From: Globodera rostochiensis | Taxonomy: Eukaryota > Nematoda > Chromadorea > Rhabditida > Heteroderidae | Assembly (NCBI GenBank): GCA_018350325.1 | Contig: JAEVLN010000007.1 | Span: forward strand, 3,081,804 to 3,145,803 | DNA length: 64,000 nt | Direction of reading: 5' to 3' | Shown: positions 24,575 to 35,455 of the stretch, piece by piece | How positions within the stretch are numbered: the stretch's first letter is position 1 | Layout: each line of letters opens with the position of its first letter | Program-made: the position numbers and the translations under genes | The notes under the pieces: model-generated | Told to the model about the DNA's origin: nothing | Databases searched by the model: none | The model's input: the letters and a program-made list of their open reading frames with translations, nothing else

Positions 24575-25411
24575 ATGATGAAGGTTTGGCGTCGAAAGGA
24601 AAAGAAGGAGGAAGTTGCAATTAAAGCGCAACGACTTGAAGAGATTCGATCCGGACAAATTACCCCTCCGAGTTTGTTTGCATCTGATGAAGCCAGCTTC
24701 GGTGAACTCGAATCGCTCAGTACAAAGTATGGCGACTTCATTGAGGAGGTTTGTTTTTTTTGCTTTCAGAAATTTAAAAATTCTATTGCGGTTTTTTTAA
24801 AGAATTTTTTTCGTAAGAAAGTTTTCTCCAAAATTAGGGGTGAAAATCTCAAAAAAAGTTTTTTTTAGTTTTTGCATAGGGGGAGCAGTAGGCAAGAGAT
24901 AGAATTTGCCTAATTTTTTTTTAAGCTGATGCGGAAACTACATGTGATAGCATTGACAAGGGAGGGGCAGGGGCCCACATATTCTGGACATTTGCGTGGA
25001 GAGAGCGGAGAGTCGTCATCAGGGACAATCAGAATTGGACGCTCGTACGTGGCGCCGGTCAATTCAAAAGTGCCAGGATTGATGCAAGAGTTTGTTGAGT
25101 GGCTAAACGGGGAGGAAGCGACACGAGAGGGAGTCATCAGATAGTCGCGAAGGCACACATTCGACTTGTAAGTGAAATAAGCTTTTTGGTTTAAACCTTG
25201 TTCAAAACTTAACATTTAGGCAGCTCTACATCCTTACCCGGATGGGAACGGCCGTTCCTCGAGAGCATTGGTCAACTATTTGTTGTTGAGAAGAGTATGG
25301 CAGCCGTTTCTCATTCCTGAAAAGGAACACGACGAATACAACAAAGCACTGAAAGGAGCGATAGTCGATGGCAAGCCCGATGAGTTTTACGCCATGATGA
25401 GCACATTTTAA
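24575..25411 (+). pseudogene. Fic-domain (AMPylase-type) gene with a frame break
   Basis: Exons at 24575-24748, 24926-25167 and 25220-25411. The last exon encodes the Fic active-site motif HPYPDGNGRSSR with the catalytic His, followed by ALVNYLLLRRVW. Exon 2 has the usual lead-in (APVNSKVPGLMQEFVEWLN) and, just before the intron, IVAKAHIRL, the helix that precedes the motif. Between those two parts the frame changes by one base near 25118-25140, leaving TAG at 25142-25144 in the first frame. The locus is therefore either a recent pseudogene or carries a sequencing/assembly error. Fic proteins transfer AMP or related groups to target proteins. The compact form without TPRs resembles bacterial Fic proteins more than animal FICD, so old horizontal transfer is possible, but the introns show it is nuclear now. 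Confidence 0.7.
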
Positions 25412-25437
25412 AATTTGTCACAAATTGTTGAACAGCA

Positions 25438-26145
25438 ATGACACGCCATGCCAAAAATGCAACTGCCGCGACCGTTTACACGTACCACGAGCGCAGGCGT
25501 CCGGCGACGGAACGCTTCACAAACGACTTGGAAAGGTGCTGAAATGGACGCAAAATTTGGTTTCAAATAGGGAAGAAACAGGTTCTTCAAATTGCAAAAA
25601 CATTTATTCAAAAATTCTGTGCCCGATCAGTGGGGAGTAGCTGAAGCTGAATGAATTGTTGCCGGTCAAATTCACGCCCATTGACTCGCGCATGCCATTT
25701 GCCAAGCTGGTTGCGCAGCCGAACCGCTACAAATGTCCGATCACCCCACAACGAGCTCACCAACACGTCCCGTTGCGTTTACCTGAAGACATCGTACGTT
25801 TTGATGAAAATTCATTAGAAAAATAATAATTTTCAGAATATTCTCAAAACCATTTCCTTAAAATTCGTCCGAATTTTTGCAATTTTGACAATTTAAATTT
25901 TGGCGTAAATGTCATCCTCATTTTTCATGATTTTTCAAAGAAGGCATTTTTGATTACCCTGAAGAATATAAAAAGCGTTTAGCCATCAAAAATTCCAGGG
26001 AAAAAACCGAAAAATCATTTCGTTTTGCATAGAAATTGCGTGGTCAGCAGCTGGCAGTGCATGGCGGTTGCCGAGCCGGACATCATTGAACTGAAACGGG
26101 GCGGCACTGGCTACGCGGCCACCAACAAGCTGGACGCCAAACTGT
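25438..26145 (+). pseudogene. NOSIP: NOSIP pseudogene remnants
   Basis: 25438 onward reads MTRHAKNATAATVYTYHERR, the hallmark N-terminus of nitric-oxide-synthase-interacting protein (a U-box-type E3 linked to splicing). About 180 bp later comes CPISGE, a TAG stop (25638-25640), then LKLNELLPVKFTPIDSR and NRYKCPITPQRAHQ. At about 26061 comes MAVAEPDIIELKRGGTGYAA with a TGA at 26144-26146. These match the start and the C-terminal third of NOSIP, but the middle (about half the protein) is missing between 25540 and 25600 and an in-frame stop interrupts the C-terminal part. Dead gene or a badly collapsed locus; a functional copy is presumably elsewhere. Confidence 0.75.
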
Positions 26146-26799
26146 GATCAAAACCGCACTCCACTCAATGTGTTGGCGAGCGGCAGTGAATTGGAGAACA
26201 GTCGCAAAATTGTTCTCAACTATCGGTCGGTGGCTGTCGATAGAAAAACAACGAAGAATCCCGGAAATTTTTTTTCAGATTTATTAATTTTTTCTTTGGA
26301 GGAATTTTAGAATGTTTCCATTTTTTTGGTGGAGAAAGCTTGTTTCCTCACTAATTAGGCCAGTAAACTAGTGCGGGGTTTGGGTTCTTTTGTGTTATTT
26401 GTCAACAAAAAAAAAACGTTTTTTGTTTCAAAGTTGATAAAAAGGTATTTCTAGAGGTTTCGGGGTAGAAGTGTCCGAATCTGACTTCCATTTCGACCAA
26501 CTCCGAACCTCGAATTCAAACAATTTTTCGAATTTTTTTTATTGCATTTTTTCATTAAATTTTATTTTTGATTTGCATTGTGCCGACTAAGGAATATCAT
26601 TTACTAGGGAAGGTATTCAGGTGACCGTGGGACTTCGGGATGATTTTGGTATCAAAAAATAGCTAATTTTTAGAAAAAATTTTAGAGACATTTTTTAGCT
26701 GCTAAATAAGCCCCGGAGGGGAGATATGAGGCTTTAAAGTTTTCAAAACTCATCAAATTTCTCAATTGGCACCTCCCTTAATAATCGATATTTTTAAGA

Positions 26800-27140
26800 C
26801 TTGGCCGATATTGCACAGTTGGGAAGAGACGAATGCTGGCCGTTGGGCGCATTACCGACATAAATTTTTTGATTCAAATTTCTGTCAAATATTTTTTCAA
26901 TTTCATTGTGCTTGTGAATTGGTAATAGTTCTCATTTGCATTTAGAAAACATAGTCGGTGTATACAACACAAAGCTGTCGGAAGTGAACGAAATGCCTTT
27001 TCTGTTTGTAAAAAATGCGGTCCAAATGGCCAAATTCGACTTAGAAGAGAAGCATGGAGCGGGCAAATGGATGATGTTTTTCGACAAACAGAACAAGTTG
27101 GATTACAAATAGGACGAGGCAAAGCGACTTTATAAGTAAG
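26800..27140 (+). pseudogene. Coding-like remnant, unidentified
   Basis: 26950-27135 reads NIVGVYNTKLSEVNEMPFLF then VKNAVQMAKFDLEEKHGAGK and WMMFFDKQNKLDYK, a TAG stop (27110-27112), and DEAKRLYK before a possible donor (TAAGTAAG). A short upstream piece near 26800-26865 also looks coding. The interrupted but protein-like composition suggests a decayed exon. Family not recognised; a DUF1917-like relative is only a guess from the G-K-W-M-x-F motif. Confidence 0.35.
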
Positions 27141-27447
27141 TACATGCCCAAATCAGTGACTCGCCGACGTCTTCCATGCTTCTCCATGATCAATCGCAGC
27201 ACATTTTGGTGGCACTTTACGTTCGGTTGAAAACGGCACATTCTGTACCGCAGCACAAAAGCTGCTTTTGTCATTCTGACCAACGACAGCCGCAGTCTGT
27301 TGCTGCTTCGTTTTCTGTTGTTGTTGTCTATGCAGGGCACAGTAGAAGCGGTCGGCATGCTTTACAATTTGCTGTTCTTCTTCGCCTTAGGGGGGTAGGG
27401 CTTGCTTATTTTTCTGTTTATTGTGGCCACAGAATTCTGTTCTGAAT

Positions 27448-28092
27448 GGAATTCCGTTGCTTTTAATGAATACTTTTTGGTATATAAATTAACGAATATT
27501 AAGCATTATTCCTCTAATATGTGGTATAGAGAATATAAGAGTTTTATATAATCAAAAAATTTTAGGCGATTCGAACCGTTGCTTTTAATGAATACATTTG
27601 GTATATAAATTTACGAATATTAAGCATTATTCCTCTACATAATATGTGGTATAGAGAATATAAGAGTTTTATGTAATGAAAAATTTTAGGCGATTCGAAT
27701 CGAATACCGTTGCTTTTGATAAATACTTTTGGGATAAAAATTTACGATATTAAGCATTATTCCTCTAATATGTGGTATAGAGAATATAAGAGTTTTATAT
27801 AATCAAAAAATTTTAGGCGATTCGAATGGAAACGCTTACCTTTAAATTCCGATGCTTTCAACAAATACTTTCTAGTATATAAATATGCCAATATTAGGCA
27901 TTGTTCCTCTAATTTACGGAAATGAGAATACAAGATTTTTATGTGATCAAATAATTTTAGGCGCTTAATTAAATTCCGATGCTTTCAACAAATACTTTCT
28001 AGTATATAAATATGCCAATATTAGACATTGTTCCTCTAATTTACGTAAAATGAGAATACAAGATTTTTATGTGAACAAATAATTCTAGACGC
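27448..28092. repeat. Tandem repeat, about 125-135 bp unit, 5 copies
   Basis: Units start near 27448, 27573, 27702, 27836 and 27968. Each has 'ccg(t/a)tgcttt', a 'ggtatataaat' or 'agtatataaat' stretch, 'cattattcctctaat' or 'cattgttcctctaat', and 'ttttaggcg'. Units 1-3 and units 4-5 form two subfamilies. Confidence 0.9.
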
Positions 28093-28429
28093 CGCTAGTA
28101 ATAATAAAATAATCGATGAGAAGGGTCAAAATCATGCCAATGCCAAATTAATTGTGAGGGCATGGCATAAACAGGCCAATGCTACCGACACATAAAATCT
28201 GATCACTCATTCTTTGCCCTGGGGTCCCCACCAATCATTGTCGCCCATCTCTTTTATCCCATGGGGCGTTTCCTCCCTCCTCTCACCTCCGTTCCCGACC
28301 CTTTTTATTCTACGTATATTGGCCGAGGCCAATGCCACTACTTACTACGACAGCATTTTTGTCATATAATTTTGTCGACGTAAATGTATAATGGAAATAT
28401 AATAAAAAAAATCGATGAGAAGGGCCAAC

Positions 28430-28722
28430 TCATGCCAATGCCAAATTTGGGCTTTACGCAAATGCCAAAAATTTGGGCTTTACGCAAATGCCAAATTTGG
28501 CTTCACGCAAATGCCAAATTTGGGCTTCACGCAAATGCCAAAAATTTGGGCTTCACGCAAATGCCAAATTTGGGCTTCACGCAAATGCCAAAAATTTGGG
28601 CTTCACGCAAATGCCAAATTTGGGCTTCACGCAAATGCCAAAAATTTGGGCTTCACGCAAATGCCAAAAATTTGGGCTTCACGCAAATGCCAAAAATTTG
28701 GGCTTCACGCAAATGCCAACCA
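28430..28722. repeat. Minisatellite with about 14 ATGCCA motifs
   Basis: Tandem 'cttcacgcaaatgccaaa' units of 23-26 bp, some with 'aatttggg' spacers. Each contains ATGCCA, the hexamer described as the DOG box upstream of dorsal-gland effector genes in Globodera. The array lies about 560 bp before the signal-peptide exon at 29283. Confidence 0.9.
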
Positions 28723-29282
28723 ACAATTGCCTCGCATGCCTTCACTCTCTTCGTTTATAATGCTATTTCTAAGGCTTATCCATCATCCTTCGATAAAATC
28801 ACATTCTGAGCCATCGATTGAAAGCCGTATAAAAGCGGTGGACAATGCAGCAAAAGCATCATTTAAACCTTTTCTTTATTGTTATTAGAGCCCGTCATTT
28901 TGAAAATTCCTGAACTGATTTCTATTCACGCAGAGAATTCATATCATATTATTCCCATTCATAAAAAACTGTAAGATTGGCCGCCCCGAAACTCGAGACC
29001 GAGACAATATCCAAAAAACCCGAGACTTTTCTCGAGTCGAGGACACCCGAGACGGATGCTCTCGAGCATCACTACTGCTTGAGCACCCGTTTTCGCCCCA
29101 GTGATTCTCCGAATTGAATTGAAAACTTAAAAAGTCAAAAGTGAAAATTTATTGTCCAAAACGATTATAACAATTAAATTGGAATTTAAAAAAGTCATAA
29201 AAATGTTATCATTTTATACCAATCGATTCCTCTCCTCGAGCTGACTACTTTACATATATATTCCCTACAAACATTTTTCAGG

Positions 29283-30395
29283 ATGCGTGTATTACTTTAT
29301 TTGCTAACTCTAACATTCGGTTGCTTTAAATGGTTATTGCGTTAAGAAAAAGTTTAAGCTTGAAGAATTCAAATTATGCCTTTGGTTGGACAGCATTATG
29401 ATAAACAAAACAACAAAAATATTTGCGCCGCAAGAGTTGAAAGTTAGAGACTTGGGGTTCGTTAGGCTTAGGCCTAACCCACTGGAACTGATTCTACGAA
29501 TTGGTTCGGGGAAAATTTGCAAAACGATGAGGGAAGTCTTCAGTCGATGGTCAACCCGAAAAATCCGAGCTCATGGAAAAGCGCATTGGGTAAAAGCGTA
29601 GTGAAAAAAGGGGAAAGCGCATTCAGCGCGGGGAAAATGTTTAATATTATTAAACATTTGCCTTAATCTTTTTTTGAATAAGTTTTTTTACTACCTAATT
29701 TTATAACAAGGACTTTTTAAATTAATCTCAAGTTGAAATAAGGGTTGGCTATAATTTTAATTCAAACTTTGATTCTGATCAATTCGTAATCCTAAATTTT
29801 GAGGTTTTGTGTCGAGTTTGGTTGGTGCATCTTCTCAAGAACCCCAATTTTCACCGTCAATGCATGACACATCAGCAGCATCGTCATTTTATCCGTCAAA
29901 TCAACCCGATGATCAAACTCTTGAGTCGATGTCACGCCGAGAAATCAAAAAGGTAGCTCGGCATTTCATATTTGCCGCCTGACTTCCCATTTTGGACAAA
30001 TTTTTAATACACTCATTTTATGAGATTTTTGTTGGATTGAATATGCTTTTGTCAATTTTTTTAATTTAATGAAATTATTTAAAAATAACTCTCCCAATTT
30101 TGTGTATCGACCAGGCTCAGCGTCGCATTACGGTGGCACGATGCCGTCTCAGCAAATCCCCCCAATGCCGGGCACGTTATTCCCAGCATTCCCAAATTAT
30201 CTGTTCAATCAATCAGCCTCATTAAATTCAACCACTAACTTTGTGCCATCCCAAACTGAAACGAATTGTTGGGATTGGAGCGGGGCAAATTCGCAAGACA
30301 ATGAGGGAGATCTTTATTCGGTGGTCAGGCCGAAAAATCCGAGCTCATCGAAAGGTAAAAATGCAACGAAAACATGGAAAAAGCCGAGAAAATAG
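29283..30395 (+). CDS. Secreted low-complexity protein locus, model incomplete
   Basis: Exon 29283-29332 (MRVLLYLLTLTFGCF, a signal peptide) joins in phase to 29817-29952 (GASSQEPQFSPSMHDTSAAS, ends SRREIKK). A third coding segment, about 30110-30395, reads SASHYGGTMPSQQIPPMPGT and ends TWKKPRK, but no junction from 29952 keeps phase. A paralogous segment at about 29466-29640 (NWFGENLQNDEGSLQSMVNP, KNPSSWK) is a diverged copy of the 30245-30395 segment (NEGDLYSVVRPKNPSSSK), so an exon has been duplicated. The locus may encode a Ser/Pro/Asn-rich secreted protein or be partly decayed. No family recognised. Confidence 0.4.
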
Positions 30396-30794
30396 AAATG
30401 TGCACACTGATCAATGATTCCCGAAGATCATCATTTTCGATTACTCACTGTTCTCAATTGTTATTCTGTTAAACTACTTTGTTGCTATTATTGTTTGGCA
30501 TTTTAAAACTTCACTCTGCAAATGTTTGTAATACTTATACTTTCACTTGGATCGTGCATTGTAAAAATCTGAAAACACCGAATACTTTGATTAGCTATAA
30601 CTAGAGATCAAAATTAAAGAAAAAAAGCCCGGCTCGGCACCCTCGGTTTCGGGTCCAGTAGTCTTGGTCTCGAGTCTTGAAGTAATGTCTCGATATTGAG
30701 TTCGCTGCTGTTCATTTTGCCTAGATGCTTAAAGAGGACAATTTCAACTACAAGCACAAAAGTATCATTCAGCCTACATGCCCAAAAAGTGCCA

Positions 30795-30890
30795 TTTTGC
30801 TTATAAATTTAAAATTTGATTTCGAGGACTATGTGCACCGTATTGGCCATACGGGAAGGGCGGGCAAAATCGGCCGGGCGAAACAAAAAG
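30795..30890 (+). pseudogene. DEAD-box helicase fragment (motif VI)
   Basis: Reads DFEDYVHRIGHTGRAGKIGR, the motif V-VI region of DEAD-box RNA helicases (Vasa/DDX3 type). No helicase core lies upstream or downstream in the window and the frame soon ends, so this is a stranded exon piece. Confidence 0.7.
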
Positions 30891-31134
30891 TGCAACAAAT
30901 AAAGAGTGAAAATATATATATTTCTATGGCATAAAGTAGAGTAGGTCGGGACCGGGATCCCGACCGGGACCGGTCGGGAAATTCCCGGTTTTGGAATCCC
31001 GATCCCGGTTTTTGTAAAAGCGAAATCCCGATCCTGGTCCCGATCCCAGGTTTTTGAAAAATCGAAAAGGACTGACCGGGAAAAAATTATACCCCTAAGA
31101 ATAGGATTTTTGAGCGCAAAATTCTTAGTGATTT

Positions 31135-31210
31135 GTGGTGCAGTGGTAAGTGGTGGGTGTAGTTGAAGTCTGGATGAGTGGGGTTCAGATCCCCGACTGT
31201 GTTGTGGTTT
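31135..31210 (+). repeat. tRNA-like / SINE-head sequence
   Basis: A box-A-like 'gtggtgcagtggtaag' and, about 45 bp later, a box-B-like 'ggttcagatcccc', as in RNA polymerase III promoters of tRNA-derived SINEs. No full cloverleaf is visible. A box-A-like 'ggtagctcagtggaaaag' without box B also occurs at 32376. Confidence 0.3.
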
Positions 31211-31293
31211 TTTCCAACTTTCTCTGAACATTTATGGTGATGTAAACCAGGTGTCAATCGCTATCGCTATCGCTATCGCGCGATAGTTATCGC

Positions 31294-31524
31294 TAGGGTA
31301 GGACGGGACCGGGACTTTTGGAAAAACCGGGACCGGGACTAAATTTGGTCTCGGTCAAAAAAAACCGGGACTACTGGACAAAAACAAGAAAAAAAATCAT
31401 TTTGTAAAAACCGGGACCTATAGTGTGATTTTAAAGGAATTTTGAAAAACCGGGACCAAAATTTCAGTACCAAAATTTGAAACTTTGACCATTTCAGTAC
31501 TGGTCCCGGTCCCGTCCTACCCTA
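31294..31524. mobile_element. hAT-type MITE (231 bp), intact ends
   Basis: Starts TAGGGTAGGACGGGACCGGG and ends with its inverted complement (cccggtcccgtcctacccta). It is flanked on both sides by the identical 8-bp GTTATCGC (31286-31293 and 31525-31532). The interior is built of accgggac motifs. No transposase. Confidence 0.85.
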
Positions 31525-31544
31525 GTTATCGCATTTATCATCAA

Positions 31545-32125
31545 ATGGACTAAATAAATCTGAGGAGGAGTCAAATGGACTAAACAAATCTGAGGAGGAG
31601 TCAAATGAACTAAACAAATCTGAGGAGGAGTCAAATGGACTAAACAAAGAATTCTGAGGAGGAGTCAAATGGACTAAACAAAGAATTCTGAGGAGGAGTC
31701 AAATGGACTAAACAAATATGAGGAGGAGTCAAATGGACTAAACAAATCTGAGGAGGAGTCAAATGGACTAAACAAAGAATTCTGAGGAGGAGTCAAATGG
31801 ACTAAACAAAGAATCCGGGGAGGAGTCAAATGAACTAAACAAATCTGAGGAGGAGTCAAATGGACTAAACAAAGAATCCGGGGAGGAGTCAAATGAACTA
31901 AACAAATCTGAGGAGGAGTCAAATGGACTAAACAAATCTGAGGAGGAGTCAAATGGACTAAACAAAGAATCCGAGGAGGAGTCAAATGGACTAAACAAAG
32001 AATCCGAGGAGGAGTCAAATGGACTAAACAAAGAATCTGAGGAGGAAAGCAAACAATTCTTAGCGGAGGCCCATCAAAATTTGTTAAAACACCAATATGA
32101 CGTAGCCATGCAATCGGTGCCAGGT
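31545..32125 (+). repeat. Minisatellite of 30-34 bp units running into a coding-like tail
   Basis: About 17 units of 'ctgaggaggagtcaaatgg' + 'actaaacaaa'. On the plus strand most units encode SEEESNGLNK. The last units stay in frame into SEEESKQFLAEAHQNLLK and AMQSVPG, followed by a donor-like GTACTG. Some units carry a 4-bp 'gaat' insertion that breaks this frame. It may be the remnant of a repeat-encoding exon. The open minus-strand frames are artefacts. Confidence 0.8.
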
Positions 32126-33589
32126 ACTGTAAGCCACATACTGTAAATGTGATTTGAAATTTTATCTTGATGCTTTTACGGAGTACGACCTGAACCCTGA
32201 ACCCAGACAGACCGGTCCGAACCCAGACTGGGGCATGAAATCTGATATTTTTATGAGGGCTCCAAAGACGGAATTAACTTTTTTAAATTTTTGAATTAGT
32301 TGACCAAACACATCCAATTTTATTACGGCAACTCAAAAAGCTCACCGGAAAAAGGTAAAAGCGCATGGGACGCCCCGGTAGCTCAGTGGAAAAGCTGCGC
32401 ACGGCTTGGGGGGAGGGAGGGGGGCGGGGTATTAGAGATGTTGCACAATTTGTATCAAAACGAAAATCTGTTTGGCGGCGTAAGAAGCCGGAGGCAGTTG
32501 AGAGTTAACTGATGCTGTTATTTCGTTAAAAAAAATAGTGCTACTGCTCCAACTCCTCCGGCTGCGTGCGGTGGAGATGAACCGCAACAGCAGTGAGTGA
32601 ATGAGTGCTGCGCGGCGCTTGATGCTTTCTTTTCTTTTCTTTTTTCTTCTTTAAACTTATTTGACTCTTTGTGGATTCTGATCGATTGCTTCTAAACTTT
32701 TACAAACCTTTCTTCAGGTCCAGTGGAGCCTCCGCGACCATGGATTTTTCCTGGATTTTGGTCCAGAAAAATCCAAATCCAGACTTTCCGTAAAATCCAG
32801 GTCCAGGATTTTTAAAAATCTCGGTCTCTAGTAAACATCTAAAAATCCGGGCCCTATCTTCATTATATTCCATCATCTCTTCCCCATTATCATTAATTTA
32901 TTCATTATATGCCTACTTTCTTCCGCGTCAACTCATTGGCATTCATTTTTGCTAATTGTTTACTATGTTTCACTTCTTTGTATCATGCCTTTTAATATTT
33001 TAAGATTTAACTAGCCCAGAATTACGAGACCTCTCAAACAAATTGTGGGTTTTAAACTCGAGACTTTTGAGCAATGCAATCCCAGGCCGTAACTAATCCC
33101 CTCTTTTTAGTTCCTCAATAATAATGTGATTTTCAGTTAATGCTCATCAAAACCCGCTTCATCTTCACCACACATTTTGTTCCGGGATTGGCACGTGCCA
33201 AAATCGGATGTTAACACACACACACATGGAGTGATTGAGTTGCGTGATGAGCGAAAGTGTCGCCAGCCAGCGAGCGCCTCATGCTTTTCTTCCGCACACA
33301 CATATTTTTGCGCCTCTGGCCAGGCATTTATTTGCATTGGCATTGGCCGAACGCGATGGCGCCAATGAATTTCCGGTTTTTTTTTGTCACGCCATACACT
33401 CTCTCCACGTTGCTCTGCTTCAATGTGTACGTCGCGTACATACACTCTGTTTGTCTAACTGTCTGTGTTCTGTTGTGCCCTCTTGCCTTTCTGTGCTTTC
33501 TCGCTTCTTTTCCCGTCATGGTCTTCATGCTCCTCTCACTCTCTCTTTCTCTACCCGTCTCTGTGTTTGGGGTAAATTCGCTCTCTCTC

Positions 33590-33715
33590 TTTTCTCTCTC
33601 TCTCTTCTCTCTCTCTTCTCTCTCTCTCCTTCTCTCTCTCTCTCTCTCACTCTCTCTCTCACTCTCTCTCTCTCACTCTCTCTCTCTCTCACACTCTCAC
33701 TCTCTCTCACTCTAT
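33590..33715. repeat. CT/CACT microsatellite
   Basis: Long (CT)n tract interrupted by 'cact'. The flanking 33520-33830 is also strongly pyrimidine-rich, which creates spurious long frames on both strands. Confidence 0.95.
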
Positions 33716-35304
33716 CCGTCTCTATGTTTGGGCTAAACTCGAAACTCGCTTTCTCTCAATCAGTCTCTGTTTCTATTCCCCTACATTTTCTCGTTCTTTC
33801 GTTTTCTCTCCCTCTCGGTCTCTCACTCTTCACCTCCATTTTGGGCCCTCCGGCGGCGCACTTTTGCTTCTGTCGCCATTTTACGGGGGGAAAATTCTCT
33901 GCGCCTTCTTCGACAAAAAATGCCCGGGGGCGTTGTTGTTGTGCCGCGTATCCATTACCATTGCATTTTGTGCCCCGGGGGGGGCAACGGGGACGGACCA
34001 CTGCCTCAATTCAATTAGTGGTTTCAATATTATTTTTTATTGACATTGAAAAACCAGATTTTTTGTAGACATTTGAAATCAATTTTTAGACAATTTTACA
34101 TACACTGACTGTGTCACATTGGCATAAAATTTTGGACAAATTTATTGTTTTATCGAAGTTGGGGGTATTTAATATTTTTAAAAATACAGTGTGCCAATTC
34201 GCCAACTTTTATCGGATGCTCGCCAAAACAAATTTAATAAAACGTTTTCCTAAAATAGAAAAAAGGGGCCAAAATGATGAAGGGGCACAAGCCAAAGATG
34301 AAGCATGCTTGCTCCTAAACAGAAAGAATTTCACATTTACAAAATTCTAACTTTGATTATTGCGCATTTTTATTTTAAAAAGTTTCAAATTCTTTTAACT
34401 CACTGAATTGCCATTTAAAAATTGCTGATAAAATATAAATAAAAATTAAAGATTGTGAATGTTTGTTATTTTGCAAAATAAATTTAAATAACATTTTAAT
34501 GTACTCGATTTTCAAGCCACTTTTTGGCACGAATGAAAGGTGTATGAAAATGATGCTCTTTTGGCATTTCCCAAAGAATTTTTGAATTGACCTTTCTTGG
34601 CATTCTGTCTGGGAGGGTGAAAAGAACGGCTTAAATTCCCTTAGGATTTGGGCTTTGACGGATGGGCAAAAAAAAATTTTTTGACAGAATACCTAGCAGA
34701 TCAAAAGTTGAAAAATGAAAATTTTGACGGGTTTTTCTCCGACAAACTTTTTTTTTCTCGCTTAATTTATTCCTAAATATTATAAACGCTCCAAATGATT
34801 CACATTTAATGATGTGATCTTTGAAGTCCAAAAAATTTATTTGCTTTAATTTATTCAGCCCTCAGGCGTTCCGCCGGAAGTGTGCCCTCCGCCCCCCCCC
34901 CCCACAGAGAAAGTGCCAAATGTTCCCACGCGCAGTGCCTCCAAAATTTATTATTCTCGGCACAATAAAAATTCCATTGGACAATTGTGGCAAAAATGCG
35001 AAGGAGTCAGAATTTTTCTGTGCTCAGAATTTATAACAAGCAAACAAATTTTTATGACTCTGAAAAGTATATGGTAACTCTCTGTCAAAAGCTCACAATT
35101 TTTGAATGTTTTGTTTTTGTTTTGCCCGAGGCAATAATAGAATTAGCTACGCAAACATTTTAATTGTAATGGTCGTTTTATCTTTTATTAATATTTTTTA
35201 AACGTATATTCCCGAAAAAAGTGCTCTTTTATTCATACAATTTGAAGCCCCCCCCCCAGTCAAAAGTGATTAAAAAACATTTGAAAAATTCCTTAAGAAA
35301 ACTG

Positions 35305-35455
35305 GCAGAAAAATGCCACTATTTTGACCCCTCGATGCCATAAAAATGCCGCTATTTTGTCCCCTCGATGCCATAAAAATGCCGCTATTTTGTCCCCTCG
35401 ATGCCATAAAAATGCCGCTATTTTGACCCCTCGATGCCATAAAAATGCCACTATT
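35305..35455. repeat. Minisatellite, 33-bp unit, 4-5 copies
   Basis: Tandem 'cctcgatgccataaaaatgc' + 'c(g/a)ctattttg(a/t)cc' units, each containing ATGCCA. Confidence 0.95.

Noticed and set aside
28430..28722. Possible CRISPR-like array
   Set aside because: There are no unique spacers between repeats and the genome is eukaryotic; it is a minisatellite.
32371..32450. Possible tRNA gene (ggtagctcagtggaaaag)
   Set aside because: Box A only; no box B, no cloverleaf, and followed by a G-rich run. Best seen as a tRNA-like fragment.
33235..34068. 277-aa plus frame rich in Ser/Leu
   Set aside because: It runs through the CT microsatellite and pyrimidine-rich flanks; no signal or domain.
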